From positions 1,182,001-1,246,000 of the forward strand of contig NZ_AP023368.1 of NCBI RefSeq assembly GCF_014218355.1: a DNA stretch of 64,000 bases, given 5' to 3'. The stretch comes from Anaerocolumna chitinilytica. GTDB taxonomy: Bacteria > Bacillota > Clostridia > Lachnospirales > Lachnospiraceae. The position numbers were made by a program, and so were the translations under genes. The notes beneath the pieces are model-generated. The model did not search any database, was not told the DNA's origin, and was given only the letters and a program-made list of their open reading frames with translations. Below are positions 52,605 to 62,342 of the stretch, one piece after another. Position 1 is the first letter of the stretch, and every line of letters starts with the position of its first letter.

Positions 52605-53468
52605 TTAAGCCCTGAAACCCCGGCCTATAATTTCGCTGGTATTGGTTATGAGGATAAAGGCATCCGGTTCCGTTTCTTTGATGAATCTGCGAAGCAGTAC
52701 AGCCTGACTGCGGTTCATAACGGTAAATATAATCTTCTTTTCCTGATTGCTGAAGGCACCTTTGGCATCGCTGATGGTAGCACTTCGATGGAGTGTATTT
52801 AAGATATAATCAGATATGGGCTGCGGGTCGGTGCATATAATCGTCAGGTATTTGTGGAGGTTCAGGTTTTCAATAATAGTATCAACCATAGTTGACTTAA
52901 TCAAAAGACCCAGCAGAGACAGTAAACTAGTCTTAACATCAAATATCAGGAAGGAAGCCAGGGTAAGAATAAGGTCTGACATGAACAAGGACTTACCGAT
53001 ATCGATATTGGAATACTTTTTCAGTATCATGGCTATAACATCTGTTCCACCGGTAGAGGCTCCAATATTAAAGAGCATTGCGGCACCAACAGCCGGCAGT
53101 AATACGGCAAATGCCAGTTCTAATACAGGTTCATCCGTTAAAGGTGCTTTCATGGGTAAGATATACTGCAAGAAGCTTAAGGAGGCAGACATTAAGACAC
53201 TTCCGTAAGCGGTTTTATTACCGAAACTCTTTCCGATAACAATATATCCCACCAAAAGTAAAATCATATTAATTACAAATACAACTGTACTTGAGCTTAT
53301 TTTCGGTCCCAGCACATTGCTTAGCAAAATAGCAAGACCGGTTACACCGCCGATGGAAAAGTTATTGGGGAATTTAAAGAAATAAACTCCAATTACGACT
53401 AGTTCTACACCTGCGGATATAAACAGATATTCTTTTAAGATATCTATTAATTTCTTTTTGATTGCCAC
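52605..53468 (-). CDS. YitT family membrane protein
   Basis: A 287-aa protein with six helices in the N-terminal 200 residues (two DUF161-type halves; GGVTGLAILL and GASTGGTDVIAMIL) and a cytosolic C-terminal DUF2179 domain (TISDAKGAFSNQEKKIIFTV and ETEPDAFILIT). The domain order is standard for YitT. Function is unknown; transport or signalling roles have been suggested. AGGAGG precedes the ATG. Confidence 0.93.
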   Translation of the reverse strand: MAIKKKLIDILKEYLFISAGVELVVIGVYFFKFPNNFSIGGVTGLAILLSNVLGPKISSSTVVFVINMILLLVGYIVIGKSFGNKTAYGSVLMSASLSFLQYILPMKAPLTDEPVLELAFAVLLPAVGAAMLFNIGASTGGTDVIAMILKKYSNIDIGKSLFMSDLILTLASFLIFDVKTSLLSLLGLLIKSTMVDTIIENLNLHKYLTIICTDPQPISDYILNTLHRSATISDAKGAFSNQEKKIIFTVMNRSQAVLLRRFIKETEPDAFILITNTSEIIGRGFRA

Positions 53469-53685
53469 AAGATCCTCCTTTATTTACCCAGAGAGCATAG
53501 CTGTAAATTTAAGATACTGACTGTGTATTTAGCATTTGTAATTCTAATGCCTTTCATTCGTGATTAAAATGGCAGACACTATTCATGGCTTATTTTTATA
53601 GATTAATAATCGTTTTAGCCCTAAGATAGTATGATAGTATCCAGTTAAAAAGTCAAGATGCATTTAACATTTATAAAAAAAGTAG

Positions 53686-53714
53686 TTGCAAACGGAAGCC
53701 ATCTGTGATAAACT
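53686..53714 (+). promoter_or_regulatory. predicted promoter of the attenuator leader and ABC exporter operon
   Basis: TTGCAA (53686-53691), a 17-base spacer and TAAACT (53709-53714). Transcription would start near 53721, giving a leader of about 330 bases before the ATPase gene. Confidence 0.65.
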
Positions 53715-53743
53715 ACAAAAAATCTTTTTTGGAGAAAACTACC

Positions 53744-53791
53744 ATGAATCGTTCACTGCATTGTCTACCAATTATTATCATCGAAAGCTAA
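53744..53791 (+). CDS. leader peptide, 15 codons with four consecutive isoleucines
   Basis: GGAG at 53731 precedes ATG 53744, which encodes MNRSLHCLPIIIIES and then TAA. The Ile codons are ATT ATT ATC ATC. The last three codons (GAA AGC TAA) are complementary to TTAGCTTTC at 53829-53837, so a ribosome at the end of this ORF would control folding of the leader RNA. Confidence 0.6.
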   Translation: MNRSLHCLPIIIIES

Positions 53792-53924
53792 TTCCTGTAA
53801 CTATGATTAATACCCATAGATGCAGGACTTAGCTTTCTTTGCATCTATGCGGTGAATGAAGATAAATGAAAGACCGCATTATAATATTTCCTATTTGGAA
53901 AATCATTATATGCGGTCTTTTTTT
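53783..53924 (+). promoter_or_regulatory. predicted transcription attenuator with alternative hairpins and terminator
   Basis: Pairings seen: A, 53783-53795 with 53825-53837 (13 positions, one mismatch); B, ATAGATGCA 53816-53824 with TGCATCTAT 53840-53848 (9 bp); C, ATGCGGT 53847-53853 with ACCGCAT 53873-53879; D, terminator AAAGACCGCAT 53869-53879 with ATGCGGTCTTT 53910-53920 plus inner stem and T7. A and B are mutually exclusive, C and D are mutually exclusive, and B and C share two bases. Confidence 0.65.
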
Positions 53925-54054
53925 ATTCTTATTCTAGTATTGCATTGCATAGGAGCTTTGGCTGCATTATATGGTGATTGAGGAAGGCTGCTCTGGAGAC
54001 CGGAAGCTGAAACTAAAAAAGATGATTTAAATATCTAAGGGAGGAGTTAACAGT

Positions 54055-55026
54055 ATGGAGGCTATTACTGCAGAGGAGCTGCAAAAAACCTTTAAGGTAA
54101 AACAGAAGAAAAAAGGACTAAAAGCGAGCCTTGCCGCTTTTGTAAAGACAGAGTATAAGGAGGTGGAGGCTGTAAAGGGTATCAGCTTCCAGGTAAAGGA
54201 AGGGGAAGTACTGGCGTTTATCGGACCTAACGGAGCAGGCAAGAGTACTACAATTAAGATGTTGACAGGGATTCTTTATCCGGATGGTGGGAGAATGTCT
54301 GTACTTGGACTGTCACCTACCAGAGACAGAAAGAAACTGGCCTATGAAATCGGTACTGTTTTCGGGCAGAAAGAACAGCTCTGGACACATCTAACCCCCT
54401 ATGATAACTTTATGTTCTTTGGGAAGGTTTATGATTTGAGTGAAAAGGAAACCGTCAGCCGCATTGAGGAGATGGCTGAAAGCTTTGAATTAGGAAGCTT
54501 CATCAATACACCGGTGAGAAATCTTTCTCTTGGTCAAAGAATACGCTGTGAGATTACTGCTTCTCTGATACACAGACCTAAGATACTTTTTTTAGATGAG
54601 CCTACCATAGGCCTTGACCCCGTTGTAAAGGAAAATATCAGGGGATTTATCAAAAAGTTGAATAGACAATATAATACCACCATCTTCTTAACCAGCCACG
54701 ATGTTGGTGACATTGAGAAATTATGCAAACGTATGATAATTATCAATAATGGCATAGTTGTTATGGATGATGCTATGGATAACCTAAAATACAATTATCT
54801 GAACAGAAAGCAGGTGGAAGTCAGATTGAAGGAAGATGTAGAGATTAAACGAAAAGAAGGTGTGCAGCTTATAAAGAATAAAGGCCTTGAAAGAAGATTT
54901 GAAGTGGATACGAAAAAGTGTCAGGTAAATGAACTTCTAAGTCTCATTGACGGAGATAACATTATGGATGTTAATATCTCAAACATACCTCTGGAGAAAA
55001 TAATCACAGAAATCTATAAGAGATAG
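54055..55026 (+). CDS. ABC-2 type exporter ATP-binding protein
   Basis: A 323-aa ATPase of the ABC-2 drug/lipid exporter class (COG4586-like). Walker A is GPNGAGKST (57-65), the signature LSLGQR is at about 163, Walker B is ILFLDEPTIGLD and the H-switch is TSHDVGD. The N-terminus has an extra basic stretch (KVKQKKKGLKASLAAFVK), as in that group. GGGAGGAG before ATG 54055 fixes the start. It is followed by two permeases. Substrate unknown; the attenuator suggests a translation-linked inducer. Confidence 0.93.
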   Translation: MEAITAEELQKTFKVKQKKKGLKASLAAFVKTEYKEVEAVKGISFQVKEGEVLAFIGPNGAGKSTTIKMLTGILYPDGGRMSVLGLSPTRDRKKLAYEIGTVFGQKEQLWTHLTPYDNFMFFGKVYDLSEKETVSRIEEMAESFELGSFINTPVRNLSLGQRIRCEITASLIHRPKILFLDEPTIGLDPVVKENIRGFIKKLNRQYNTTIFLTSHDVGDIEKLCKRMIIINNGIVVMDDAMDNLKYNYLNRKQVEVRLKEDVEIKRKEGVQLIKNKGLERRFEVDTKKCQVNELLSLIDGDNIMDVNISNIPLEKIITEIYKR

Positions 55027-55113
55027 GGAATCAGCACATAGATGAGATGAATTGGGTTGTAACAGCAGCCTGTATGAATGTGGTTTGATAACTGCATAGA
55101 AAGGAAGAGAATT

Positions 55114-55920
55114 GTGGTAAAAAATCCGGCTAAAAAATATTATTACATCTTTCGGGTCAGCTTTATGGAAAATCTTCAATACCCGTTAAATTGCATTCTG
55201 GGCTTTCTCAGTTATTTTATTATGATATTTTTATTCTTTCAGTTATGGAATTATATCTATGGAGATGCCTCTAAGTTAATCGCGGGATATACCAGAACGC
55301 AGATGATCTGGTATGTTATATTTACTGAAATCATGTGGTTCGGTACGAGAAATGCCACCCTGACAGGAGGAATGAGCAGAGATATCAAGAGCGGAACGGT
55401 TGCTTATGCCATGAATAAGCCATACAGGTATCCATTGTATATACTATCAAAGTATTTTGGTGAAATCGGCTTCCGTTTTCTGTTGTATTTTATTATGGGA
55501 AGTATTATGGGGGTAGTCATGCTCGGGAATATACCGGCCTTTCGTTTTGCAACTGTTGTATGGGTGCTGCCGGTTATACTCTCAGGGTTACTCGTAAACA
55601 GTCTTATAAGAATCTGTATCAGTCTGCTGGCTTTTTGGGTGGAGGATTCTCTTCCCTTCCAGTGGATTTATGATAAGCTTTTAATCGTAATTGGTATTAT
55701 GTTTCCGGTGGAGGTATTTCCAAAGATATTACAGCCTGCAATACGGCTATCCCCTATCTATGCGGTTACTTATGGGCCGGCTAAGCTTTTGGTGGATTTC
55801 TCCTTTGGGGTGTACCGCCAGGTACTTCTGGTACAAATGGGATATCTTTTTACATTTTCTTTGCTTTTGGTTTTAGGCTATAGGAAGGGGGTTAAGAAAT
55901 TAAATGTTAACGGAGGTTAA
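55114..55920 (+). CDS. ABC-2 exporter permease, first subunit
   Basis: A 268-aa permease with six hydrophobic helices of the ABC2_membrane_6 family (COG4587-like). The frame opens at 55078, but AAGGAAGAG and GTG 55114 (MVKNPAKKYYYIF) match the expected short cytosolic start. It pairs with the next gene to form the membrane channel. Its end overlaps the next ORF by 17 bases. Confidence 0.88.
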   Translation: MVKNPAKKYYYIFRVSFMENLQYPLNCILGFLSYFIMIFLFFQLWNYIYGDASKLIAGYTRTQMIWYVIFTEIMWFGTRNATLTGGMSRDIKSGTVAYAMNKPYRYPLYILSKYFGEIGFRFLLYFIMGSIMGVVMLGNIPAFRFATVVWVLPVILSGLLVNSLIRICISLLAFWVEDSLPFQWIYDKLLIVIGIMFPVEVFPKILQPAIRLSPIYAVTYGPAKLLVDFSFGVYRQVLLVQMGYLFTFSLLLVLGYRKGVKKLNVNGG

Positions 55921-56698
55921 AAGTGAAATTCAAATCCTGCTATTAACCGTCAGGTATAATATCATGAGAGAGATGACAAATAAAGCGGCATTTATAACCA
56001 ATGTTCTGTTTATGATGTTGAATAACTCTACTTTTATTATACAGTGGGCGGTATTGTTTCATCTAAAGAAGGAAATTGGTGGTTATGGTATGAAAGAGAT
56101 CATCTTACTTTGGGCGCTGGCCGCCAGTTCTTATGGTTTCGCACATATCTTCTTTCATAAGGCCTTTAGTTTATCTGATCTCATAACGGAAGGGAAGCTC
56201 GATGCGTTTTTAGTACAGCCGAAAAGTGTGTTATTATCAGTAATATCCTCGTCCACCAGCCCTCCGGCTATGGGAGATCTGCTGTACGGATTTGTATTGA
56301 TATTTTTTACGGGAATCACGCCTTTAAAATTCCTGTTGTTTACTTTGTTTACCATAACCGGAGGACTTTTATATTCAGCCTTTGCTGTAATAACCGGAAG
56401 TATTTCTTTTTGGATTACAAGAGGAGATCTCATTGCGATGAATCTTACGAATACTATGGTGAACTTCTCCACTTATCCTGACGGGATATTTAAAGGCCTT
56501 ATAAAAGTATTGGTTTATACCTTGATTCCTATTGGTTTTTATATCTATCTGCCTGTTAGCATATTGCTGCATCTAAATCTTATATACTTAGGACTGGTAT
56601 TCCTGGTTACTGTTATTATCATCAACATTGCCTTTGCGGTATTTTATAAAGGACTTAGGCGTTATTCCTCCGGAAATCTAATGAGTGCAAGAGTTTAA
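55904..56698 (+). CDS. ABC-2 exporter permease, second subunit
   Basis: A 264-aa permease with six helices (COG3694-like). The segment YGFAHIFFHKAFSLSDLITEGKLDAFLVQP is typical of the family: a helix end followed by the conserved G-xLD-xxLxxP loop that faces the ATPase. ATG 55904 lies inside the preceding gene and has GGAAGGGGG upstream. No terminator is evident after it. Confidence 0.9.
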   Translation: MLTEVKSEIQILLLTVRYNIMREMTNKAAFITNVLFMMLNNSTFIIQWAVLFHLKKEIGGYGMKEIILLWALAASSYGFAHIFFHKAFSLSDLITEGKLDAFLVQPKSVLLSVISSSTSPPAMGDLLYGFVLIFFTGITPLKFLLFTLFTITGGLLYSAFAVITGSISFWITRGDLIAMNLTNTMVNFSTYPDGIFKGLIKVLVYTLIPIGFYIYLPVSILLHLNLIYLGLVFLVTVIIINIAFAVFYKGLRRYSSGNLMSARV

Positions 56699-56761
56699 GA
56701 GGAAGGAAAAAGTCACCTATTACTAAAAAATCTTTGTTTCAGTCACAAAATGTAGAAATAG

Positions 56762-56776
56762 TGATAATCATTATCA
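56762..56776. promoter_or_regulatory. perfect Fur-type box upstream of eno
   Basis: TGATAAT-C-ATTATCA is an exact 7-1-7 palindrome equal to the Bacillus Fur consensus. It ends nine bases before the -35 of the eno promoter. Confidence 0.7.
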
Positions 56777-56785
56777 GGACATATC

Positions 56786-56814
56786 TTGTATTCTTATTCC
56801 TTTTGTGGTAGTAT
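56786..56814 (+). promoter_or_regulatory. predicted promoter of eno
   Basis: TTGTAT (56786-56791), a 17-base spacer and TAGTAT (56809-56814). Confidence 0.65.
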
Positions 56815-56823
56815 TTGGGTAAG

Positions 56824-56857
56824 TTATGTGAAGTATATAAAAGCATACTTCACATAA
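56824..56857 (+). other. stable hairpin at the start of the eno leader
   Basis: TTATGTGAAGTAT pairs perfectly with ATACTTCACATAA (13 bp, 8-base loop) within the first bases of the transcript. The leader is about 140 bases and has a second weaker stem-loop (AAGTC...GACTT, around 56870-56915). The hairpin may stabilise the mRNA. Confidence 0.65.
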
Positions 56858-56929
56858 GTTCTGGCCTCTGAAGTCCTCCCCGAATCTTAAGCAGGATCGA
56901 GGAAGACTTTAAGGTCATTACGAATATAA

Positions 56930-58258
<1,329 letters not shown>

Positions 58259-58340
58259 TTAAGAGCAATATGGTAATATTCGAATGAATTCTTTCTTAAA
58301 CTCATAGATAAATTGATAAAATTATAGAAATAAATTAATA

Positions 58341-58499
58341 GAAAGATTCAAAGAAAGATTCAAAGAAAATTTCAAACAAAGAATCAAAAAAAGAATCAAG
58401 AAAAGAATCAAAAAAAGAATCAAAGAAAATTCCAAAAAAATTACAAAGAAAAATTCAAGAAAATTTCAAAGAAAATTTCAAAGAAAATTTCGTAGAAAA
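58341..58499. repeat. A-rich 11-12-bp tandem repeat in the eno 3' region
   Basis: About 13 degenerate units of GAAAGATTCAAA, AAAAGAATCAAA or GAAAATTTCAAA follow each other without gap between the eno stop and the terminator. The coding-strand bias is extreme (A with some G, few C). One frame would read KKES-type tetrapeptides but has stops just upstream and no start codon, so it is taken as non-coding. Confidence 0.85.
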
Positions 58500-58537
58500 A
58501 AGGTTGCAGCAAGCTATCACTTTGCTGCAACCTTTTT
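58497..58537. terminator. bidirectional terminator between eno and the SleB-type gene
   Basis: AAGGTTGCAGCAA pairs perfectly with TTGCTGCAACCTT, flanked by A run on the left and T run on the right. Confidence 0.93.
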
Positions 58538-58577
58538 GGTTTATAATATGGCAAATCCGAAAATATCTTTTCCTATA

Positions 58578-59396
58578 TTATTTTACAAAGACCATTTTTC
58601 CATACTGAGCAGTTTTTGTCTTTGACCATAACCACTTGTTGGTAGAACTGTCATCAAAGTAAAACATAGCACCTTTTGAAGGGTCAGCACCACGAAGGGC
58701 TTCTCCGGCTGCTTTTATGGCAATACTGGAGGCAGGCTTATTAATATAACCATTCTTAACGGGTGTGAATTGATAATATCCGCCGGGAACATCATAGATA
58801 ACATCGTTGATTGTATCGGGCCATTCCTTGCTTTGAACCCTGTTAACAACTACGCCTCCGATTGCAACCATTGCATTATAAGGCTGTCCGGTAGCTTCTG
58901 CAGTAATAAGTCGTGCCAGAAGGTCCTTTTCTTCCTTTGTATAAGGGATTACCCCGTCGCTGGCTGCTTTCATGGTACTGGCTGCTCTCATGGTGCTGGC
59001 TGCTTCTACCTTCTGGCTTACGGTAGTTCCTGGCTTTACACCGGGTATTATTAATTTTTGTCCGGCTTTTAATGAATCTGTCCATTTACTGTTGGCTTTT
59101 CTTAAGGCTCCCAAGGTAATCTTATTGGCTTTGGCAATCTTACTAAGGGTATCCCCTGCCTTAACGGTGTAAATCTTGGCTGATATTTTGAGCTTTTGTC
59201 CGGGATTTATATTATCACTCTTTAAGTTGTTGGTTTTTTTAATTGAGGTAACAGAAGTCTTAAATAGTTTACTGATATTAAATAATGTATCATTTTTCAC
59301 AACTTTATAAGTTGCAGCCGACACAGTTGTCGAACAAATTGTGAGGGATAAGAGTGATGCCGTAAGCACGATTCTTACCGATTTAAGTTTGTTCAT
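58578..59396 (-). CDS. LysM-SleB cell wall hydrolase
   Basis: A 272-aa secreted protein. Signal peptide to about residue 29 (cleavage near VSAA), LysM 1 (about 31-73, YKVVKNDTLFNISKLF), LysM 2 (about 77-121, YTVKAGDTLSKIAKAN), a low-complexity linker with AASTM repeats, and a SleB/hydrolase_2 catalytic domain from about 150 with the active glutamate in LITAEATGQ. Such enzymes are lytic transglycosylases acting on spore cortex or vegetative peptidoglycan. The frame opens at 59450, but AAAGGAG sets ATG 59396. Confidence 0.93.
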   Translation of the reverse strand: MNKLKSVRIVLTASLLSLTICSTTVSAATYKVVKNDTLFNISKLFKTSVTSIKKTNNLKSDNINPGQKLKISAKIYTVKAGDTLSKIAKANKITLGALRKANSKWTDSLKAGQKLIIPGVKPGTTVSQKVEAASTMRAASTMKAASDGVIPYTKEEKDLLARLITAEATGQPYNAMVAIGGVVVNRVQSKEWPDTINDVIYDVPGGYYQFTPVKNGYINKPASSIAIKAAGEALRGADPSKGAMFYFDDSSTNKWLWSKTKTAQYGKMVFVK

Positions 59397-59591
59397 AAGA
59401 ACTCCTTTCGTGAATATCAAGAGTAGGAATTGGTATTCGTGAATGAGCACTCTTCCTAGTGAGTCAGATGTGCTTGTGTCATCAAGTTAACATTATTGTA
59501 ATATATTCGTAACATTAAAGCTATGTAAGATTATTGGAAGTCCATCCAATTATCAACAAGATTACCAAGGTTAGGGGGGAATAGAGAAAGA

Positions 59592-59629
59592 AAGCAGGGA
59601 TATACCCCTAAAGGGGTATATCCCTGCTT
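59592..59629. terminator. very stable hairpin downstream of the sortase gene
   Basis: A 17-bp perfect stem, AAGCAGGGATATACCCC with its complement, loop TAAA. The minus strand is followed by TTTCTTTCT, so it ends the sortase transcript. Confidence 0.88.
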
Positions 59630-59634
59630 GTTGT

Positions 59635-60309
59635 TTACGATTTCGATATCAGATAAGCGGAAATAATATAACGTTTTGGAGCGGAACCAATATAGTTAAA
59701 GGGATAGCAGGTTGTCAATGTAAGATAAGCTGTGGGCTTTGGTACAATGACTGTTGTATCCTCTTTATCTACGATACGAAATTTATGCACCCGGTAGGTA
59801 AAAGTACCAGCCGTTGTCTGAACTACAATTTGGTCACCTTTCTTCAAACTTTTAAGATCAGAAAATACAGTATCTCTGTGACCGGACAGAACACAGTTAT
59901 CCGCTTCCCCGGGAAGAACACTTCCTGAATAATGCCCCACCCCTTTTTCTAATTCTTTTTCTTCGGTACCTTCATAAATTGGCAGGGACATGTTTAAAGA
60001 AGGAAAGGATACGGAGCCTATGGTTTCTCCTGACTCCGGCCTTTTGGAATACAGGGCTTTTACATCATTCTCTGAGGTTTTAGATAGAGGTGATTTCTTT
60101 TTCATTAGTTTCTCAAAAAGATTATTTTTATTCAGGGCTGATGTTTGAACTTCGTCTTCCTTCGCTATCGTAATATTTTCTGTTGAAACGGGAAGAGGCA
60201 CCTTAACCGATTGCCCCTGCCACATCTTCGTCAGACCAAGAGCCAGTACCAATAATCCGGTTGAAATTAAGATAGTAGAAATAATATTCTTACGCAGCGT
60301 TTGCTTCAT
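59635..60309 (-). CDS. class D-type sortase
   Basis: A 224-aa membrane-anchored transpeptidase. N-terminal helix (residues 11-27), a linker of about 80 residues, then the sortase fold with the catalytic histidine in LSGHRDT, cysteine in TLTTCYPF and arginine in APKRYII. The length and TLTTCYP motif fit class D. The upstream gene encodes an LPKTA protein and overlaps by 20 bases, so the pair is dedicated. AGGAAAAAGGGAG lies before ATG 60309. Confidence 0.93.
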   Translation of the reverse strand: MKQTLRKNIISTILISTGLLVLALGLTKMWQGQSVKVPLPVSTENITIAKEDEVQTSALNKNNLFEKLMKKKSPLSKTSENDVKALYSKRPESGETIGSVSFPSLNMSLPIYEGTEEKELEKGVGHYSGSVLPGEADNCVLSGHRDTVFSDLKSLKKGDQIVVQTTAGTFTYRVHKFRIVDKEDTTVIVPKPTAYLTLTTCYPFNYIGSAPKRYIISAYLISKS

Positions 60310-61681
60310 CTCCCTTTTTCCTGTTAAGTTTAAGTGCAGTTCCGGCAACTGTAAGAAGGGCACCTATAATTATCATGGCAGTATAATTGGAAGCGGTTTT
60401 TGGAAGTTTACCGCCGGTAATAGTTTTAACTGCAGTAGAGATAGTCTTGCCGCCGGTAGAATCAGTATCGGTAACCGGTGTATCTTTCACATCTTCTAAC
60501 AATTCGCCAAACATATCGGCGCTAAGGTTGAAATCCATGAGAAGATCATTAGAGTCCGTATAAATATCTACACTCAGAACGGCATTCTCTAAATCTTTTC
60601 CGTTTATTAGATCAAGTAATGTAAGGGGGACTTTTTTGCCATTTTCCAGAATGCTATAGGATATCTTTATTTTCAGGATATCCTGCATTTCCTTATAAAT
60701 ATCTTGCATCTCGTTAATCTGATCAAGGGTTATTTTATCTTCGGATTCCGGAAGTGATTCCATAATTGTCTGAAGGCGGCCCATAAGGGTAAGCATCTTG
60801 TTCATGGTTTCTTCACTGCTGTAATAATCCTTCAGAGTAGTAAAATACTGATAAGCTTTTGTAAATTCTTCTTCTGTCAGGCCAAGTTTATCGGTAATAC
60901 CGGGATAGTATTCTTCAAACATATCCATCATGTACTTATAGGTAATTTTACCATCATCGTTATCCAGAATATCGTACTCCAGATCATCCATGAATACATA
61001 GTCATTCAGAGTCTTGTTTATGGTACCTAAGCGGCTTTCAATATCAGATTTTGACAGACCATATTCTGTCTGGAAATAGTCCAGATTGCTAAGATCACTT
61101 TTAATAACATCGCCCAGGAAATCTTTTAAATCAGCAACTGTTTCCATATCGCTTAGTGACATTTCATATCTGGAAAGAAATGCTTCAATGCTATCACGGC
61201 TTACGGTAAAACCGCGGATGGCGCTGATATCACTTAAATAAGTGTTTAACTTGTCCTCAAAACCTGCTTCCTGCTCTGTCTTGCTATCTTGATAAAAAGC
61301 AATACTTGCCTCAAGTTCATTCAGAAAAATATAATCGTCAAGTGTTTCTCCGTTATCTTCTAAAAGAGCTGTCAGGGAATTTTGATCCAGACTGTATTTC
61401 TCATAGATGTTTGTAAGATTGCTGTAATCTGCTTTAACAACCTCTCCCAGATAGTCTTTCAGACCGGCAACCGAATCAAAATCCGTGAGGCTCTCGGAAT
61501 AGATATTCAACACATATTCTATATCATCTTTTGTAACTTCTTTTCCTCTTTCCTCGCTTAGAAGTGTAAGGTAAGCAGTTAAGTCTGTAGAAAAATCAGT
61601 TGTTTCAGAAGCTTTTACAGACAGGGGGAACAGGCATGCTATAAGAGCAAATGCCAAAAGTATAACTCCAGCTTTTTTCAT
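60290..61681 (-). CDS. processed acidic surface protein with LPKTA sorting signal
   Basis: A 463-aa secreted acidic protein. Signal peptide (about 1-24, cleavage after VKA), then two similar segments of about 95 residues (each with LTAYL/LNTYLS, DDIEYVLNIYSESLTD / DSIEAFLSRYEMSLSD and DYIFLNELE / DYVFMDDLE), a helical middle, and an LPKTA motif (about residue 430), followed by a hydrophobic helix and a basic tail. It matches the processed acidic surface protein family (TIGR04383). It is the likely substrate of the coupled sortase. Ligand or role unknown. Confidence 0.9.
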   Translation of the reverse strand: MKKAGVILLAFALIACLFPLSVKASETTDFSTDLTAYLTLLSEERGKEVTKDDIEYVLNIYSESLTDFDSVAGLKDYLGEVVKADYSNLTNIYEKYSLDQNSLTALLEDNGETLDDYIFLNELEASIAFYQDSKTEQEAGFEDKLNTYLSDISAIRGFTVSRDSIEAFLSRYEMSLSDMETVADLKDFLGDVIKSDLSNLDYFQTEYGLSKSDIESRLGTINKTLNDYVFMDDLEYDILDNDDGKITYKYMMDMFEEYYPGITDKLGLTEEEFTKAYQYFTTLKDYYSSEETMNKMLTLMGRLQTIMESLPESEDKITLDQINEMQDIYKEMQDILKIKISYSILENGKKVPLTLLDLINGKDLENAVLSVDIYTDSNDLLMDFNLSADMFGELLEDVKDTPVTDTDSTGGKTISTAVKTITGGKLPKTASNYTAMIIIGALLTVAGTALKLNRKKGDEANAA

Positions 61682-61781
61682 AAATATCTCCTTTAATAAA
61701 ATTAGAAATCAGGATTTCACCTGGTTCATGTTTTTATTATAAGGTGGCTAATGTAAATTATCTACTGGTGTATACTGGTAC

Positions 61782-61822
61782 AAAAAAAGGATTACCCAGG
61801 CTTTATCCCGGATAATCCGTAT
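61782..61822 (-). terminator. terminator of the 61866-62183 gene
   Basis: On the minus strand GGATTATCC pairs with GGGTAATCC (61789-61818), followed by T7. Confidence 0.85.
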
Positions 61823-61865
61823 TTTTGCATCCATAGCAGGACAGGAATTGCTTCAAGGAGGAAAA

Positions 61866-62183
61866 TTAAACATTTTCCAGGTGGATATCTGTCACTCCGC
61901 CGGAGATATTTTGTTCTCTCAACTTTTCATTTGCTAACTTCATAAGGTCTTCTCTATAGATAGAAACTATCCCTGCAAGGAGATTGTTCATATCCTGCTG
62001 AGGCAGCTCTCTAAAAGCAGCCTCCAGCATTCTTTTAGGAGCATCCCCTAACTTCTCCAGTAAAAGAGCGACTTCCTTGGATTTGACATCCTTATTGGAT
62101 AGATTTTCAAGCAGCATGGGAAGAAAGCCTGCTGCCAGCTCAGCATAATTAATCTCGTCAAAAGTGACTTCTAATTTTAACAT
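61866..62183 (-). CDS. small hypothetical protein, 105 aa
   Basis: I do not recognise the family. It starts MLKLEVTFDEINYAELAAGF, similar to the next gene, so the two are paralogues. A short strand is followed by helices (LAAGFLPMLLENLSN, VALLLEKLGDAPKRMLEAAF, LAGIVSIYREDLMKLANEKL) and a final strand VTDIHLENV. It is acidic, soluble and without signal. GAAAGGAG before the ATG is a strong ribosome binding site. Confidence 0.75.
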   Translation of the reverse strand: MLKLEVTFDEINYAELAAGFLPMLLENLSNKDVKSKEVALLLEKLGDAPKRMLEAAFRELPQQDMNNLLAGIVSIYREDLMKLANEKLREQNISGGVTDIHLENV

Positions 62184-62342
62184 ATATACTCCTTTCGTAA
62201 ATATCCAATCTTTTATTGGATATTTCTAAATCATAGTTGAAAGAACTGTTTTTGGAATTTTTCAACCAATTATTCTTACTTATTGTCTGTAGACTTGGTT
62301 TGACAAGTAAATAGTTACGAAATTCGATTTGTGAACCGTTAT

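Noticed and set aside
58342..58500. Lysine/serine-rich open frame (KKES-type repeats) in the A-rich tandem repeat
   Set aside because: Stops lie directly upstream, there is no start codon or ribosome binding site, and it is out of frame with eno.
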